This document shows, piece after piece, positions 23,104 to 31,957 of a stretch of 64,000 bases of DNA. The position numbers and the translations under genes are program-made. Below the pieces are notes generated by a model. It saw nothing but the letters and a program-made list of their open reading frames with translations, ran no database searches and was not told the DNA's origin. Source of the stretch: Actinophytocola oryzae (GTDB taxonomy: Bacteria; Actinomycetota; Actinomycetes; Mycobacteriales; Pseudonocardiaceae); assembly GCF_004364325.1 (NCBI RefSeq), contig NZ_SOCP01000026.1:1-64000 (forward strand). Direction: 5' to 3'. Numbering within the stretch: the stretch's first letter is position 1; each line of letters opens with the position of its first letter.

Positions 23104-24948
23104 GTGCCTGAGCTCCGTTCCCGAACCACCACCCATGGCCGCAACGCGGCGGGCGCCCGTGCGCTCTGGCGCGCCACCGGCATGACCGACGGCGACTTCG
23201 GCAAGCCGATCGTGGCCATCGCGAACTCCTACACGCAGTTCGTGCCGGGCCACGTGCACCTGCGTGACCTCGGCGACATCGTGGCCGCCGCGGTCAAGGA
23301 GGCGGGTGGCACCGCCCGCGAGTTCCACACCATCGCCGTGGACGACGGCATCGCCATGGGGCACGGCGGGATGCTGTACTCGCTGCCGTCGCGGGAGATC
23401 ATCGCGGACAGCGTCGAGTACATGGTCAACGCGCACACCGCGGACGCGCTCGTGTGCATCTCGAACTGCGACAAGATCACGCCGGGCATGCTGAACGCGG
23501 CCATGCGCCTCGACATCCCGACGGTGTTCGTCTCCGGCGGCCCGATGGAGGCAGGCAAGGCGGTCGTCGTCGACGGGGTGACCCACACCTCGTCCGACCT
23601 GATCACCGCGATCTCCGCGTCGGCCAACGACAACGTGGACGACATCGGGCTGACCGCCGTCGAGCAGTCGGCGTGCCCGACCTGCGGGTCGTGCTCGGGG
23701 ATGTTCACGGCGAACTCGATGAACTGTCTGACTGAGGCACTGGGTCTCGCCCTGCCGGGCAACGGGTCCACTCTGGCCACCCACTCCGCGCGACGCGACC
23801 TGTTCTCCCGCGCGGGCACGACGGTGATGGAGCTGGCCAAGCGGTACTACGGCGAGGACGACCACTCGGTGCTGCCGCGCTCGATCGCGACGCGCGAGGC
23901 GTTCGTCAACGCCATGGCGCTGGACATGGCGATGGGCGGGTCCACCAACACCGTGCTGCACATCCTCGCGGCGGCGCGTGAGGGCGAGGTCGACTTCACC
24001 CTTTCGGACATCGACGACATCTCACGGCGCGTGCCGTGCCTGGCGAAGGTGTCGCCGAACTCCAGCTACCACATGGAAGACGTGCACCGAGCGGGTGGAA
24101 TTCCCGCGATCCTGGGTGAACTGTGGCGAGGCGGGAAGCTCAACGAGGGCGTCCACACGATCCACTCGCCGTCACTCGAGCAGTGGCTGTCCGAATGGGA
24201 CATTCGGGCGAAGTCGCCGTCCGAGGAGGCCGTCGAGCTGTTCCACGCGGCGCCGGGCGGGGTCAGGACCACGAAGGCGTTCTCGACGTCGAACCGCTGG
24301 TCCTCGCTGGACACGGACGCCGCCGACGGCTGCATCCACGACGTCGAGCACGCCTACACGGCCGAGGGGGGCCTCGCGGTGCTGCGCGGCAACCTGGCCG
24401 AGAACGGCGCCGTGATCAAGGCGGCGGGCATCGAGGAGGAGCTGTTCCGCTTCGAGGGGCCCGCGCGCGTGGTCGAGAGCCAGGAGGAGGCCGTCTCGGT
24501 GATCCTCAAGCGTGAGATCCAGCCGGGTGACGTGCTGGTCGTGCGCTACGAGGGCCCGGCGGGCGGTCCCGGCATGCAGGAGATGCTGCACCCGACGGCG
24601 TTCCTGAAAGGCGCGGGCCTCGGCAAGAAGTGCGCCCTGATCACGGACGGCCGCTTCTCCGGCGGGACCTCGGGCCTGTCGATCGGCCACATCTCCCCGG
24701 AGGCGGCGGGCGGCGGCCTGATCGGTCTGGTCGAGGACGGCGACCGCATCCTGATCGACGTGCACGAGCGCCGGCTGGAGCTGCTGGTCTCCGACGACGT
24801 CCTGGCCGACCGCCGCGCGAAGATGGAGTCGGCCGAGCGCCCCTGGCAGCCGAAGGACCGCCAGCGCCAGGTGACGGCCGCCCTCCGCGCCTACGCCCGC
24901 CTGACGACCGACGCCTCCTACGGCGCCGTCCGCGACGTCAGTCGCTGA
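23104..24948 (+). CDS. ilvD: Dihydroxy-acid dehydratase
   Basis: A 614-residue Fe-S dehydratase, third common step of branched-chain amino acid synthesis. The cluster-binding cysteines are in SNCDKITPGM and ACPTCGSCSGMFTANSMN. The C-terminal GRFSGGTSGLSIGHISPEAA motif contains the active-site Ser region. It starts at GTG 23104 after GGAGG. A strong hairpin follows at 24968. Confidence 0.96.
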   Translation: MPELRSRTTTHGRNAAGARALWRATGMTDGDFGKPIVAIANSYTQFVPGHVHLRDLGDIVAAAVKEAGGTAREFHTIAVDDGIAMGHGGMLYSLPSREIIADSVEYMVNAHTADALVCISNCDKITPGMLNAAMRLDIPTVFVSGGPMEAGKAVVVDGVTHTSSDLITAISASANDNVDDIGLTAVEQSACPTCGSCSGMFTANSMNCLTEALGLALPGNGSTLATHSARRDLFSRAGTTVMELAKRYYGEDDHSVLPRSIATREAFVNAMALDMAMGGSTNTVLHILAAAREGEVDFTLSDIDDISRRVPCLAKVSPNSSYHMEDVHRAGGIPAILGELWRGGKLNEGVHTIHSPSLEQWLSEWDIRAKSPSEEAVELFHAAPGGVRTTKAFSTSNRWSSLDTDAADGCIHDVEHAYTAEGGLAVLRGNLAENGAVIKAAGIEEELFRFEGPARVVESQEEAVSVILKREIQPGDVLVVRYEGPAGGPGMQEMLHPTAFLKGAGLGKKCALITDGRFSGGTSGLSIGHISPEAAGGGLIGLVEDGDRILIDVHERRLELLVSDDVLADRRAKMESAERPWQPKDRQRQVTAALRAYARLTTDASYGAVRDVSR

Positions 24949-24967
24949 CCGAGGAGCACCCACACGG

Positions 24968-25003
24968 GCCCACACCGATCACGCCGACGTGATCGGTGTG
25001 GGC
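24968..25003. terminator. Strong hairpin after ilvD
   Basis: A perfect 15-bp stem (24968-24982 with 24989-25003) with a 6-nt loop, 20 bp past the ilvD stop. There is no U run, but the stem is strong enough to be a terminator between ilvD and the sulfur operon. Confidence 0.7.
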
Positions 25004-25113
25004 AAGTCTCCGGCCAGCGTCGAACCCGACTGCTTCCCACGACTGCCCGCTGACGGAGCAGACGGCTACTGCCATCGGGCGCATGTCGAGCGTCAATGGA
25101 GTATGAGTCGGGT

Positions 25114-25154
25114 CACGGTGTCCCACGATACGGATCGCGTTGGACCACACCGTG
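25114..25154. promoter_or_regulatory. Inverted repeat around the sulfur-operon promoter
   Basis: CACGGTGT (25114-25121) and ACACCGTG (25147-25154) are exact reverse complements 25 bp apart and flank the proposed -35 element. It could be a repressor or activator site for the assimilatory sulfate operon. Confidence 0.35.
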
Positions 25155-25169
25155 GGCGCGTGGCACGCT
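25140..25169 (+). promoter_or_regulatory. Possible promoter of the sulfate-assimilation operon
   Basis: TTGGAC (25140-25145), 18 bp, then CACGCT (25164-25169). It ends 7 nt before the leader-peptide ATG, the same spacing as at ilvB. The -10 match is weak. Confidence 0.35.
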
Positions 25170-25176
25170 GAAAAGC

Positions 25177-25266
25177 ATGATGACCGCGATCGAACTGCTC
25201 CTCGTGGCACGGCGCCACGTGGACTTCGTTCGCGTCTCCAGCGCGATCTGCCGTCGGGTCAGCTGA
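25177..25266 (+). CDS. Cys-containing leader peptide of the sulfate-assimilation operon
   Basis: A 29-residue peptide containing LLLVARRHVDFVRVSSAICR and ending in RVS. The RRHVDxxRVSSAxC pattern is that of putative leader peptides found before sulfur genes in Streptomyces and relatives. The single Cys codon near the end suits cysteine sensing by ribosome stalling. It lies about 115 nt upstream of the sulfite reductase gene, with two hairpins in between. Confidence 0.75.
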   Translation: MMTAIELLLVARRHVDFVRVSSAICRRVS

Positions 25267-25289
25267 CCCGTCGCCGCCGTATTGATCAA

Positions 25290-25311
25290 GTCGGCGCCCG
25301 GGTGCGCCGAC
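25290..25311 (+). promoter_or_regulatory. Hairpin following the Cys leader peptide
   Basis: GTCGGCGC (25290-25297) and GCGCCGAC (25304-25311) form an 8-bp stem with a 6-nt loop, 24 nt past the leader stop. It may compete with or set up the ribosome-site hairpin downstream. Confidence 0.4.
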
Positions 25312-25333
25312 CGACCTCCTCCAGTTCCCGAGG

Positions 25334-25374
25334 GTCCTCCGGTGCGCGCGAGTGCCCTGGACGTCCCGGAGGAC
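25334..25374 (+). promoter_or_regulatory. Hairpin sequestering the sulfite reductase ribosome binding site
   Basis: GTCCTCCGG (25334-25342) is the exact reverse complement of CCGGAGGAC (25366-25374), which contains the GGAGGA ribosome binding site of the GTG start at 25381. Closing this 9-bp stem would hide the site, so translation probably depends on events in the upstream leader peptide. Confidence 0.6.
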
Positions 25375-25380
25375 TGACGG

Positions 25381-27060
25381 GTGTCAACTCCCACCACGCC
25401 CAAGCGAGCGCCCCGCCGCCGCGGTGAGGGCCAGTGGGCGCTCGGGTACCGCGAGCCGCTCAACCCGAACGAACGCAGCAAGAAGGACGACAACCCGCTC
25501 AACGTCCGTGACCGCATCGAGAACATCTACGCGCACGGCGGCTTCGACAGCATCGACCCCGGCGACCTGCGTGGACGTTTCCGCTGGTACGGCCTCTACA
25601 CCCAGCGCAAGCCGGGCATCGACGGCGGCCGGACCGCCACGCTGGAGCCCGAGGAGCTGGACGACAGCTACTTCATGCTCCGCGTCCGCATCGACGGCGG
25701 CGCCGTCACCACCGAGCAGCTGCGGGTCATCGGCGAGCTGTCCAAGGACTACGCCCGCGACACCGCCGACATCACCGACCGGCAGAACATCCAGTACCAC
25801 TGGATCCAGATCGAGGACATGCCCACGATCTGGGAACGCCTCGAAGGCGCAGGCCTCACCACGATGGAGGCCTGCGGCGACAGCCCGCGGGTGATCCTGG
25901 GCTCCCCGGTCGCCGGCATCGCCACCGACGAGGTCGTCGACGGCACCCCGGCCATCGACGAGATCAAAGAGCGCTACATCGGCCTGCCCGAGTTCTCGAA
26001 CCTGCCACGCAAGTTCAAGACCGCGATCTCCGGCCTCCCGGACGTCGCCCACGAGGTGCACGACATCGCGTTCGTCGGCGTCGACCACCCCGAGCACGGG
26101 CCCGGGTTCGACCTGTGGGTCGGCGGTGGTCTGTCCACCAACCCCATGATCGGGCAGCGCCTCGGTACCTGGGTGCCACGCGACGAGGTGCCGGACGTCT
26201 GGGCAGGCGTGATCAGCATCTTCCGCGACTACGGCTACCGCCGCCTCCGGCACCGCGCCCGCATCAAGTTCCTGGTGAAGGACTGGGGTGCGGAGAAGTT
26301 CCGCGAGGTGCTGGAGACGGAGTACCTGAAGAGGAAGCTCGTCGACGGGCCAGCGCCGAAGGTGCCGGACCAGCCGCGTGACCACGTCGGTGTGCACGAG
26401 CAGCGGGACGGCAACTTCTACGTCGGCGCCGCGCCGATCGCCGGACGTGTCTCGGGCTCGACGCTCATCGCGGTCGCCGAGGCCGCCGAGGCAGCCGGCT
26501 CCCACCGGGTCCGGTTCACGCCGCAGCAGAAGCTGATCGTGCTGGACGTGGCCAAGTCCGAAGTGGACGGTCTGCGGACCGCTCTCGCCGGGCTCGGCCT
26601 GCAGACCGACCCGTCGCCGTGGCGGCGCGGGGTGATGGCCTGCACCGGCATCGAGTTCTGCAAGCTCGCGATCGTCGAGACCAAGGCCCGCGCGGCGAAC
26701 CTGGTGACCACGCTGGAGGACCGGCTCAAGGACATCACCGCCGACGTGACCACGCCGATCAGCGTGCACATCAACGGCTGCCCCAACTCCTGCGCCCGCA
26801 TCCAGACCGCCGACATCGGGCTGAAGGGCCAGATCGTCACCGACGCCGACGGCAACCAGGTCGAGGGCTTCCAGGTCCACCTCGGCGGCGGGCTCGGCCT
26901 CGACGCCGGGTTCGGCCGCAAGCTCCGTGGCCACAAGGTGACCGCCGACGAGCTGGCCGAGTACGTGGAGCGGGTCGTGCGCAACTACGTGGCCGACCGC
27001 GAACCGGACGAGCGTTTCCCGCAGTGGGTCGCCCGCGCCGCCGAGGACGACCTCAAATGA
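25381..27060 (+). CDS. sir: Ferredoxin-dependent sulfite reductase
   Basis: A 559-residue siroheme/[4Fe-4S] reductase. The cluster and siroheme cysteines are in CTGIEFCKLAIVETK and NGCPNSCARIQTADIG. Two ferrodoxin-like halves and the anion-binding Arg region (TADITDRQNIQYHWIQIED) are present. RWYGLYTQR and MEACGDSPRV supply the Tyr and Cys that form a crosslink in the mycobacterial NirA-type enzyme. It reduces sulfite to sulfide. Placed with cysH, cysD and cysN it is assimilatory sulfite reductase rather than nitrite reductase. GTG 25381 is preceded by GGAGGA inside a hairpin. Confidence 0.92.
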   Translation: MSTPTTPKRAPRRRGEGQWALGYREPLNPNERSKKDDNPLNVRDRIENIYAHGGFDSIDPGDLRGRFRWYGLYTQRKPGIDGGRTATLEPEELDDSYFMLRVRIDGGAVTTEQLRVIGELSKDYARDTADITDRQNIQYHWIQIEDMPTIWERLEGAGLTTMEACGDSPRVILGSPVAGIATDEVVDGTPAIDEIKERYIGLPEFSNLPRKFKTAISGLPDVAHEVHDIAFVGVDHPEHGPGFDLWVGGGLSTNPMIGQRLGTWVPRDEVPDVWAGVISIFRDYGYRRLRHRARIKFLVKDWGAEKFREVLETEYLKRKLVDGPAPKVPDQPRDHVGVHEQRDGNFYVGAAPIAGRVSGSTLIAVAEAAEAAGSHRVRFTPQQKLIVLDVAKSEVDGLRTALAGLGLQTDPSPWRRGVMACTGIEFCKLAIVETKARAANLVTTLEDRLKDITADVTTPISVHINGCPNSCARIQTADIGLKGQIVTDADGNQVEGFQVHLGGGLGLDAGFGRKLRGHKVTADELAEYVERVVRNYVADREPDERFPQWVARAAEDDLK

Positions 27061-27218
27061 CCGAGCGTGCCACGCCTTTCTACTGCCCCTACTGCGGCGA
27101 CGAGGACCTGCGCCCGCAGGAGGACCCGCACGCCGCCTGGCTGTGCACCGGCTGCCGGCGCGTGTTCACGGTCAAGTTCGTGGGACTCAACCTTGCGAAG
27201 GAAGAGGTGACCCGGTGA
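27057..27218 (+). CDS. Small CxxC zinc-ribbon protein of the sulfite reductase operon
   Basis: A 53-residue protein with two Cys pairs, FYCPYCGDEDL and WLCTGCRRVF, spaced as a four-Cys zinc ribbon or small iron site. Its ATG overlaps the sulfite reductase stop (ATGA), and its own stop overlaps the cysH start, so it is translated in step with both. The same small gene occupies this slot in other actinomycetes. Function is not known; a chaperone or electron-transfer helper for the reductases is a guess. Confidence 0.8.
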   Translation: MTERATPFYCPYCGDEDLRPQEDPHAAWLCTGCRRVFTVKFVGLNLAKEEVTR

Positions 27219-27907
27219 CCACCGCGACCGACCTCGAACGTCTTGCGGAGCAGGCCCAGGAGGAGCTCTCCGACGCGACCGCGGCGGAGGCCCTGGCCTG
27301 GACCGCGAAGACCTTCGGCGACAACTTCATCGTCGCCTCCAACATGCAGGACGCGGTGTTGATCGACCTGGCGGTCAAGGCGAAGCCGGACGTCGACATC
27401 CTGTTCCTGGAGACCGGCTACCACTTCGCGGAGACCATCGGCACCCGGGACGCCGTCGAGGTGACCTACCCGTCGATCCGCATCGTGAACGCCGAGGCCG
27501 AGCAGTCGGTCGCCGACCAGGAGGCGGAGTTCGGGCTGCTCAACAAGACCGACCCGACGCAGTGCTGCTTCCTGCGCAAGGTGGTACCGCTGCAGAAGAC
27601 CCTGGCGAGGTACGGCGCGTGGGTGACGGGCGTGCGCCGTGTCGACGCGCCGACCCGCGCGAGCACACCGATCGTGCAGTGGGACGACCGCAACGGCCTG
27701 GTGAAGGTCAACCCGATCGCGCCGTGGACCGACGAGGAGTTCCGCGACTACATCGACGCCAACGGCATCCTGGAGAACCCGCTGGTCGGCGAGGGCTACC
27801 TGTCCATCGGCTGCGCGCCGTGCACCGCGAAGCCGCTGCCGGGTCAGGACGCCCGCAGCGGTCGCTGGGCCGGGCTCGCCAAGACCGAGTGCGGGCTGCA
27901 CGGATGA
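27215..27907 (+). CDS. cysH: Adenylyl-sulfate (APS) reductase
   Basis: A 230-residue reductase making sulfite from activated sulfate. The PP-loop-like region SNMQDAVLIDLAVKAKP and the pairs TQCCFLRK and GCAPCTAKPL give the four cysteines of a [4Fe-4S] cluster, which mark APS reductases rather than PAPS reductases. The catalytic Cys lies in the terminal TECGLHG. APS use agrees with the absence of an APS kinase gene here. Start and stop overlap both neighbours by 4 bp or less. Confidence 0.92.
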   Translation: MTTATDLERLAEQAQEELSDATAAEALAWTAKTFGDNFIVASNMQDAVLIDLAVKAKPDVDILFLETGYHFAETIGTRDAVEVTYPSIRIVNAEAEQSVADQEAEFGLLNKTDPTQCCFLRKVVPLQKTLARYGAWVTGVRRVDAPTRASTPIVQWDDRNGLVKVNPIAPWTDEEFRDYIDANGILENPLVGEGYLSIGCAPCTAKPLPGQDARSGRWAGLAKTECGLHG

Positions 27908-28812
27908 CCGCGACCGTCGAGACGCTGGACGCCCTGGGACGCCTGGAGTCCGAGGCCATCCACATCATGCGTGAGGTGGCGGGCGAGTTCGACCGGCCGG
28001 TGATCCTCTTCTCCGGCGGCAAGGACTCGACGCTGCTGCTGCACCTCGCGGTCAAGGCGTTCTGGCCGGCGCCGGTGCCGTTCCCCCTGCTGCACGTGGA
28101 CACCGGGCACAACTTCGACGAGGTCATCGAGTTCCGCGACCGGGTCGTCGCACGTTACGGCCTGCGGCTGGTGGTCGCGCACGTCCAGGACTGGATCGAC
28201 GACGGCAGGCTCACCGAGCGGCCGGACGGCACCCGCAACCCGCTGCAGACCGTGCCGCTGCTGGACACCATCACGGCCAACAAGTTCGACGCGGTGTTCG
28301 GCGGCGGGCGCCGCGACGAGGAGCGGGCCAGGGCGAAGGAGCGGATCTTCAGCCTGCGCAACGCGTTCGGCCAGTGGGAGCCACGCAGGCAGCGGCCGGA
28401 GCTGTGGAACCTGTACAACGGACGGCACCGGCCGGGCGAGCACGTGCGGGTGTTCCCGCTGTCGAACTGGACCGAGCTGGACGTGTGGCGTTACATCGCC
28501 CGCGAGCGCATCGAGCTGCCGTCGATCTACTACGCCCACGAGCGGGATGTCTACCTGCGTGACGGCATGTGGCTCGCCGAGGGTCCCTGGGGCGGCCCCC
28601 GTGACGGGGAGACGTTGACGCACAAGATGATCCGGTACCGGACGGTCGGCGACGGCTCGTGCACCGGCGCCGTCGAGTCGACCGCGACGACCCTCGACGA
28701 GGTGATCGCCGAGGTGGCCGCGAGCCGTCTCACCGAGCGCGGCGCGACCCGCGCCGACGACCGCCTGTCGGAGGCGGCCATGGAGGATCGCAAACGGGAA
28801 GGCTACTTCTGA
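27904..28812 (+). CDS. cysD: Sulfate adenylyltransferase subunit 2
   Basis: A 302-residue PP-loop ATP pyrophosphatase, catalytic subunit of ATP sulfurylase, which makes APS from sulfate and ATP. The SGGKDS loop is at about 37-42; FGGGRRDEERARAKERIFS and the family C-terminus (EDRKREGYF) are present. ATG overlaps the cysH stop, and its stop overlaps the cysN start. Confidence 0.95.
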   Translation: MTATVETLDALGRLESEAIHIMREVAGEFDRPVILFSGGKDSTLLLHLAVKAFWPAPVPFPLLHVDTGHNFDEVIEFRDRVVARYGLRLVVAHVQDWIDDGRLTERPDGTRNPLQTVPLLDTITANKFDAVFGGGRRDEERARAKERIFSLRNAFGQWEPRRQRPELWNLYNGRHRPGEHVRVFPLSNWTELDVWRYIARERIELPSIYYAHERDVYLRDGMWLAEGPWGGPRDGETLTHKMIRYRTVGDGSCTGAVESTATTLDEVIAEVAASRLTERGATRADDRLSEAAMEDRKREGYF

Positions 28813-30089
28813 TGAGCGATCTACTCAGGCTGGCCACCGCGGGGAGCGTGGACGACGGGAAGTCGACGCTCGTCGGCCGGCTGTTGTACGACACGAAGTC
28901 CGTGCTCGCCGACCAGCTCGACGCCGTGCACCGCGCGAGCGTCGACAAAGGACTATCTACTCCGGACCTGTCGCTGCTCGTGGACGGGCTGCGGTCGGAG
29001 CGGGAGCAGGGCATCACGATCGACGTCGCCTACCGGTACTTCGCCACCGACAGGCGGTCGTTCGTGCTCGCCGACACGCCCGGCCACGTGCAGTACACCC
29101 GCAACACCGTGACCGGCGCGTCGACGGCCGAGCTGGCGATCCTGCTGGTGGACGCACGCAAGGGCGTCCTCGAGCAGACCAAGCGGCATGCCGCGGTACT
29201 CGCGCTGCTCGGCGTGCCCAGGCTCGTGCTCGCGGTCAACAAGATCGACCTCGTCAACTACGACAAGGGCACGTTCGAGGTGATCGCCAAGGAGTTCGCC
29301 ACCCACGCGACCTCCCTCGGCTACCCGACGGGCGCCGTGCTCACGATCCCGCTGTCCGCGTTGCGCGGCGACAACGTGGTGGAGCACTCCCCCAACACGC
29401 CCTGGTACGCCGGCCCGACACTGCTGGAGCACCTGGAGACCGTGCCGGTCGAACCGGACCCGCACGAGGCGCCGTTCCGGTTCCCCGTGCAGTACGTGAT
29501 CCGGCCGCGCACCGAGGCCTACCCCGACTACCGCGGCTACGCGGGACAGGTCGCCGCGGGCACGATCCGCCCCGGCGACGAGGTCGTCGTGCTGCCCGCG
29601 GGCGCACGGACCACCGTCACGAAGATCGACACGCCGGACGGCGAGCTGTCCGAGGCGGCGGCCGGCCGTTCGGTGACGCTGCTCCTGGCCGACGACATCG
29701 ACATCTCCCGGGGTGACCTCATCGCGGGCGTCGCGGAGCCGCCGGAGCTGACGGACGAGCTGTCCGCGACGCTGGCGTGGCTCGCGGACAAACCGTTGCG
29801 GGCCAGCCAGAAGGTACTTGTCAAGTCCGGAGCCAAGACCGTCCAGGCTGTGGTCACCGAGTTGCGCACCCGGTTCGACGAGCAGAGGCTGTCCACCCAG
29901 GAAAACCCGGAAACGTTGACGCTCAACGAGATCGGCCAGGTGACCCTGCGCACCGCGGAGCCGCTGCCAGTCGATCGTTACACGAGCCACGGACGGACCG
30001 GCGCTTTCCTGGTGATCGACCCGGCCGACGGCACCACGCTGGCCGCGGGGTTGGTCGGGGCACCGCTTCCGTTACTCGACAAGGACTAG
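28812..30089 (+). CDS. cysN: Sulfate adenylyltransferase subunit 1 (GTPase)
   Basis: A 425-residue EF-Tu-like GTPase that drives CysD. G1 (GSVDDGKST), G2 (REQGITIDVAYRYF), G3 (DTPGH) and G4 (NKID) are all visible. It ends after the beta-barrel domains with no fused APS kinase, consistent with direct reduction of APS by the CysH here. Confidence 0.95.
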   Translation: MSDLLRLATAGSVDDGKSTLVGRLLYDTKSVLADQLDAVHRASVDKGLSTPDLSLLVDGLRSEREQGITIDVAYRYFATDRRSFVLADTPGHVQYTRNTVTGASTAELAILLVDARKGVLEQTKRHAAVLALLGVPRLVLAVNKIDLVNYDKGTFEVIAKEFATHATSLGYPTGAVLTIPLSALRGDNVVEHSPNTPWYAGPTLLEHLETVPVEPDPHEAPFRFPVQYVIRPRTEAYPDYRGYAGQVAAGTIRPGDEVVVLPAGARTTVTKIDTPDGELSEAAAGRSVTLLLADDIDISRGDLIAGVAEPPELTDELSATLAWLADKPLRASQKVLVKSGAKTVQAVVTELRTRFDEQRLSTQENPETLTLNEIGQVTLRTAEPLPVDRYTSHGRTGAFLVIDPADGTTLAAGLVGAPLPLLDKD

Positions 30090-30103
30090 AGAGGCCCGAG
30101 CCA

Positions 30104-31162
30104 GTGCGAACCCGCCTACTCCTCGCCACGACCGTCGCGTTGTCCCTGCTGGCCGCGGCGTGCTCACGAGCCGACAGCGGTTCGACCGAGTCGGACACAC
30201 CCGCGAAGGACACCAGCCCTGCCACCGAACTGCGGCTCGGCTACTTCCCCAACGTCACCCACGCCCCCGCGCTGATCGGCCTGGACAAGGGCCTGTTCGA
30301 GAAGGAGCTGGGGAAGACCAAGCTGACCCGCCAGGAGTTCAACGCGGGTCCCAACGAGGTGTCCGCACTGCTCGGCGGCTCGCTCGACATCGGCTTCATC
30401 GGCTCGGGCCCTGCCATCAACGCCTACGCGAAGTCCAACGGCGAGGCTGTCCGGCTGATCTCGGGTGTCACCTCGGGTGGCGCGCAGTTCGTGACCACGC
30501 CGGACATCGCCAGGCCCGAGGACCTCGTCGGCAAGACGGTCGTCACCCCGCAGCTCGGCAACACGCAGGACGTGTCGCTGAAGAAGTGGTTGGCGGACAA
30601 GAAGCTCACCGGCAAGGTGCAGGTCACCAACATGGACAACGCGCAGACCCTCGACGCGTTCAAGGGTGGCCAGGTGCAGGCGGCGTGGCTGCCGGAGCCG
30701 TGGTCGTCGCGGCTCGTGCTGGAGGCGGGTGCGAAGGTCCTCGTCGACGAGAAGGAGCTGTGGCCGGACGGTCAGTTCCCGACCACGGTCCTGGTGGTGC
30801 GCACGCAGTTCCTCGAGGAGCACCCGCAGACCGTACGTGCGTTCCTGAAGGGCCTGGTCGCCTCGATCGACTACGCCAACGACAACGCGGCCGACGCGCA
30901 GGCCGCGGTCAACAAGCAGCTGGAGACCTTAACCGGCAAGGCACTCAAGCCGGAGACCATCGAGCGCGCGTGGTCGAACATCACGCTCACGTTCGACCCG
31001 ATCGCGGGTGAGTTCAAGCAGCTGGCCCAGGACCAGGTGATCGCGGGCATCGCGAAGGAAGCGCCGGACGTGGCCGGGTTCGCGAACCTGACCGAGCTCA
31101 ACGCGGTGCTCGAGGACGCCGGTCAGCCCGAGGTCGACGCGGGCGGGCTGGACAAGAAGTAG
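30104..31162 (+). CDS. Sulfonate/aliphatic sulfur ABC transporter, lipoprotein binding component
   Basis: A 352-residue SsuA-like periplasmic-binding-fold lipoprotein. The signal peptide ends in a lipobox (SLLAAAC), after which the mature protein shows LRLGYFPNVTHAPALIGLDK and GGSLDIGFIGSGPAINAY, typical of NitT/TauT/SsuA-type proteins. Within the sulfur operon it most likely binds sulfate or sulfonates. GTG 30104 lies 14 bp after cysN. Confidence 0.88.
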   Translation: MRTRLLLATTVALSLLAAACSRADSGSTESDTPAKDTSPATELRLGYFPNVTHAPALIGLDKGLFEKELGKTKLTRQEFNAGPNEVSALLGGSLDIGFIGSGPAINAYAKSNGEAVRLISGVTSGGAQFVTTPDIARPEDLVGKTVVTPQLGNTQDVSLKKWLADKKLTGKVQVTNMDNAQTLDAFKGGQVQAAWLPEPWSSRLVLEAGAKVLVDEKELWPDGQFPTTVLVVRTQFLEEHPQTVRAFLKGLVASIDYANDNAADAQAAVNKQLETLTGKALKPETIERAWSNITLTFDPIAGEFKQLAQDQVIAGIAKEAPDVAGFANLTELNAVLEDAGQPEVDAGGLDKK

Positions 31163-31180
31163 GAGCAGGGGAGAGTCACC

Positions 31181-31957
31181 ATGACCGCGACGCTCGACAT
31201 TGGCGTTCAGACCGACTACGCCGTACGCCTTTCCGGCGTCGGCAAGACGTTCGGACAGGGTCGGCGTGCGGTCACGGCGCTCGACGGGGTCGACCTCGAC
31301 GTCGCTCCCGGCGAGTTCGTGTGCCTGCTCGGCGCGTCCGGGTGCGGCAAGACGACCGTGCTGAACCTGGTCGCCGGCCTCGACGCGCCGAGTGCCGGCG
31401 AGATCGAGCTGAACACCTCGCGGCCCGCGGTCATGTTCCAGGAGGCGGCGCTCATGCCGTGGCTGACGGCGGCCCGCAACGTCGAGCTGCCGCTGCGCCT
31501 GGCCGGCGTGAAGCGGGCCGACCGCCGTGCGCGGGCCGACGAGCTGCTCGACCTGGTGCGGTTGAGCGGTGTTGGCGACAAACGGCCGCACGAGCTGTCC
31601 GGCGGCATGCGCCAGCGCGTGGCACTCGCCCGCGCGCTGGCGTCGGCCGTGGACGGGGACGCGAACTCGCTGCTGCTCATGGACGAGCCGTTCTCCGCAC
31701 TCGACGCGATCACCCGGGACGTGCTGCAGTCGGAGCTGGTGCGGATCTGGCGCGCGACCGAGACGGCGGTCCTGTTCGTGACGCACGACGTCCGCGAGGC
31801 CGTGCGGCTGGGGCAGCGGGTCGTGCTGCTCTCGTCCCGGCCGGGCCGTGTCGTGCAGGAGTGGCACGTCGACGAGCTGAACCCGGCCGCGCAGCCCGCG
31901 GTGGTCGACGAGATCAACGCCCGCCTGCACGAGGTGATCAGCAGCCATGCCGGATAG
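31181..31957 (+). CDS. Sulfonate-type ABC transporter, ATPase
   Basis: A 258-residue SsuB/TauB-like ATPase. Walker A is GASGCGKTT, the Q-loop is VMFQEAALMPWL, the signature is LSGGMRQRVALARAL and Walker B is LLLMDEPFSALD. It energises the permease encoded next, which overlaps it by 11 bp. Confidence 0.92.
   Translation: MTATLDIGVQTDYAVRLSGVGKTFGQGRRAVTALDGVDLDVAPGEFVCLLGASGCGKTTVLNLVAGLDAPSAGEIELNTSRPAVMFQEAALMPWLTAARNVELPLRLAGVKRADRRARADELLDLVRLSGVGDKRPHELSGGMRQRVALARALASAVDGDANSLLLMDEPFSALDAITRDVLQSELVRIWRATETAVLFVTHDVREAVRLGQRVVLLSSRPGRVVQEWHVDELNPAAQPAVVDEINARLHEVISSHAG

Noticed and set aside
25384..26934. 516-codon frame antisense to sulfite reductase
   Set aside because: Composition (Val/Asp/Gly-rich, no motif) is that of a shadow frame in GC-rich DNA.
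27089..27901. Long minus-strand frame opposite cysH
   Set aside because: Antisense shadow of cysH; no motifs.
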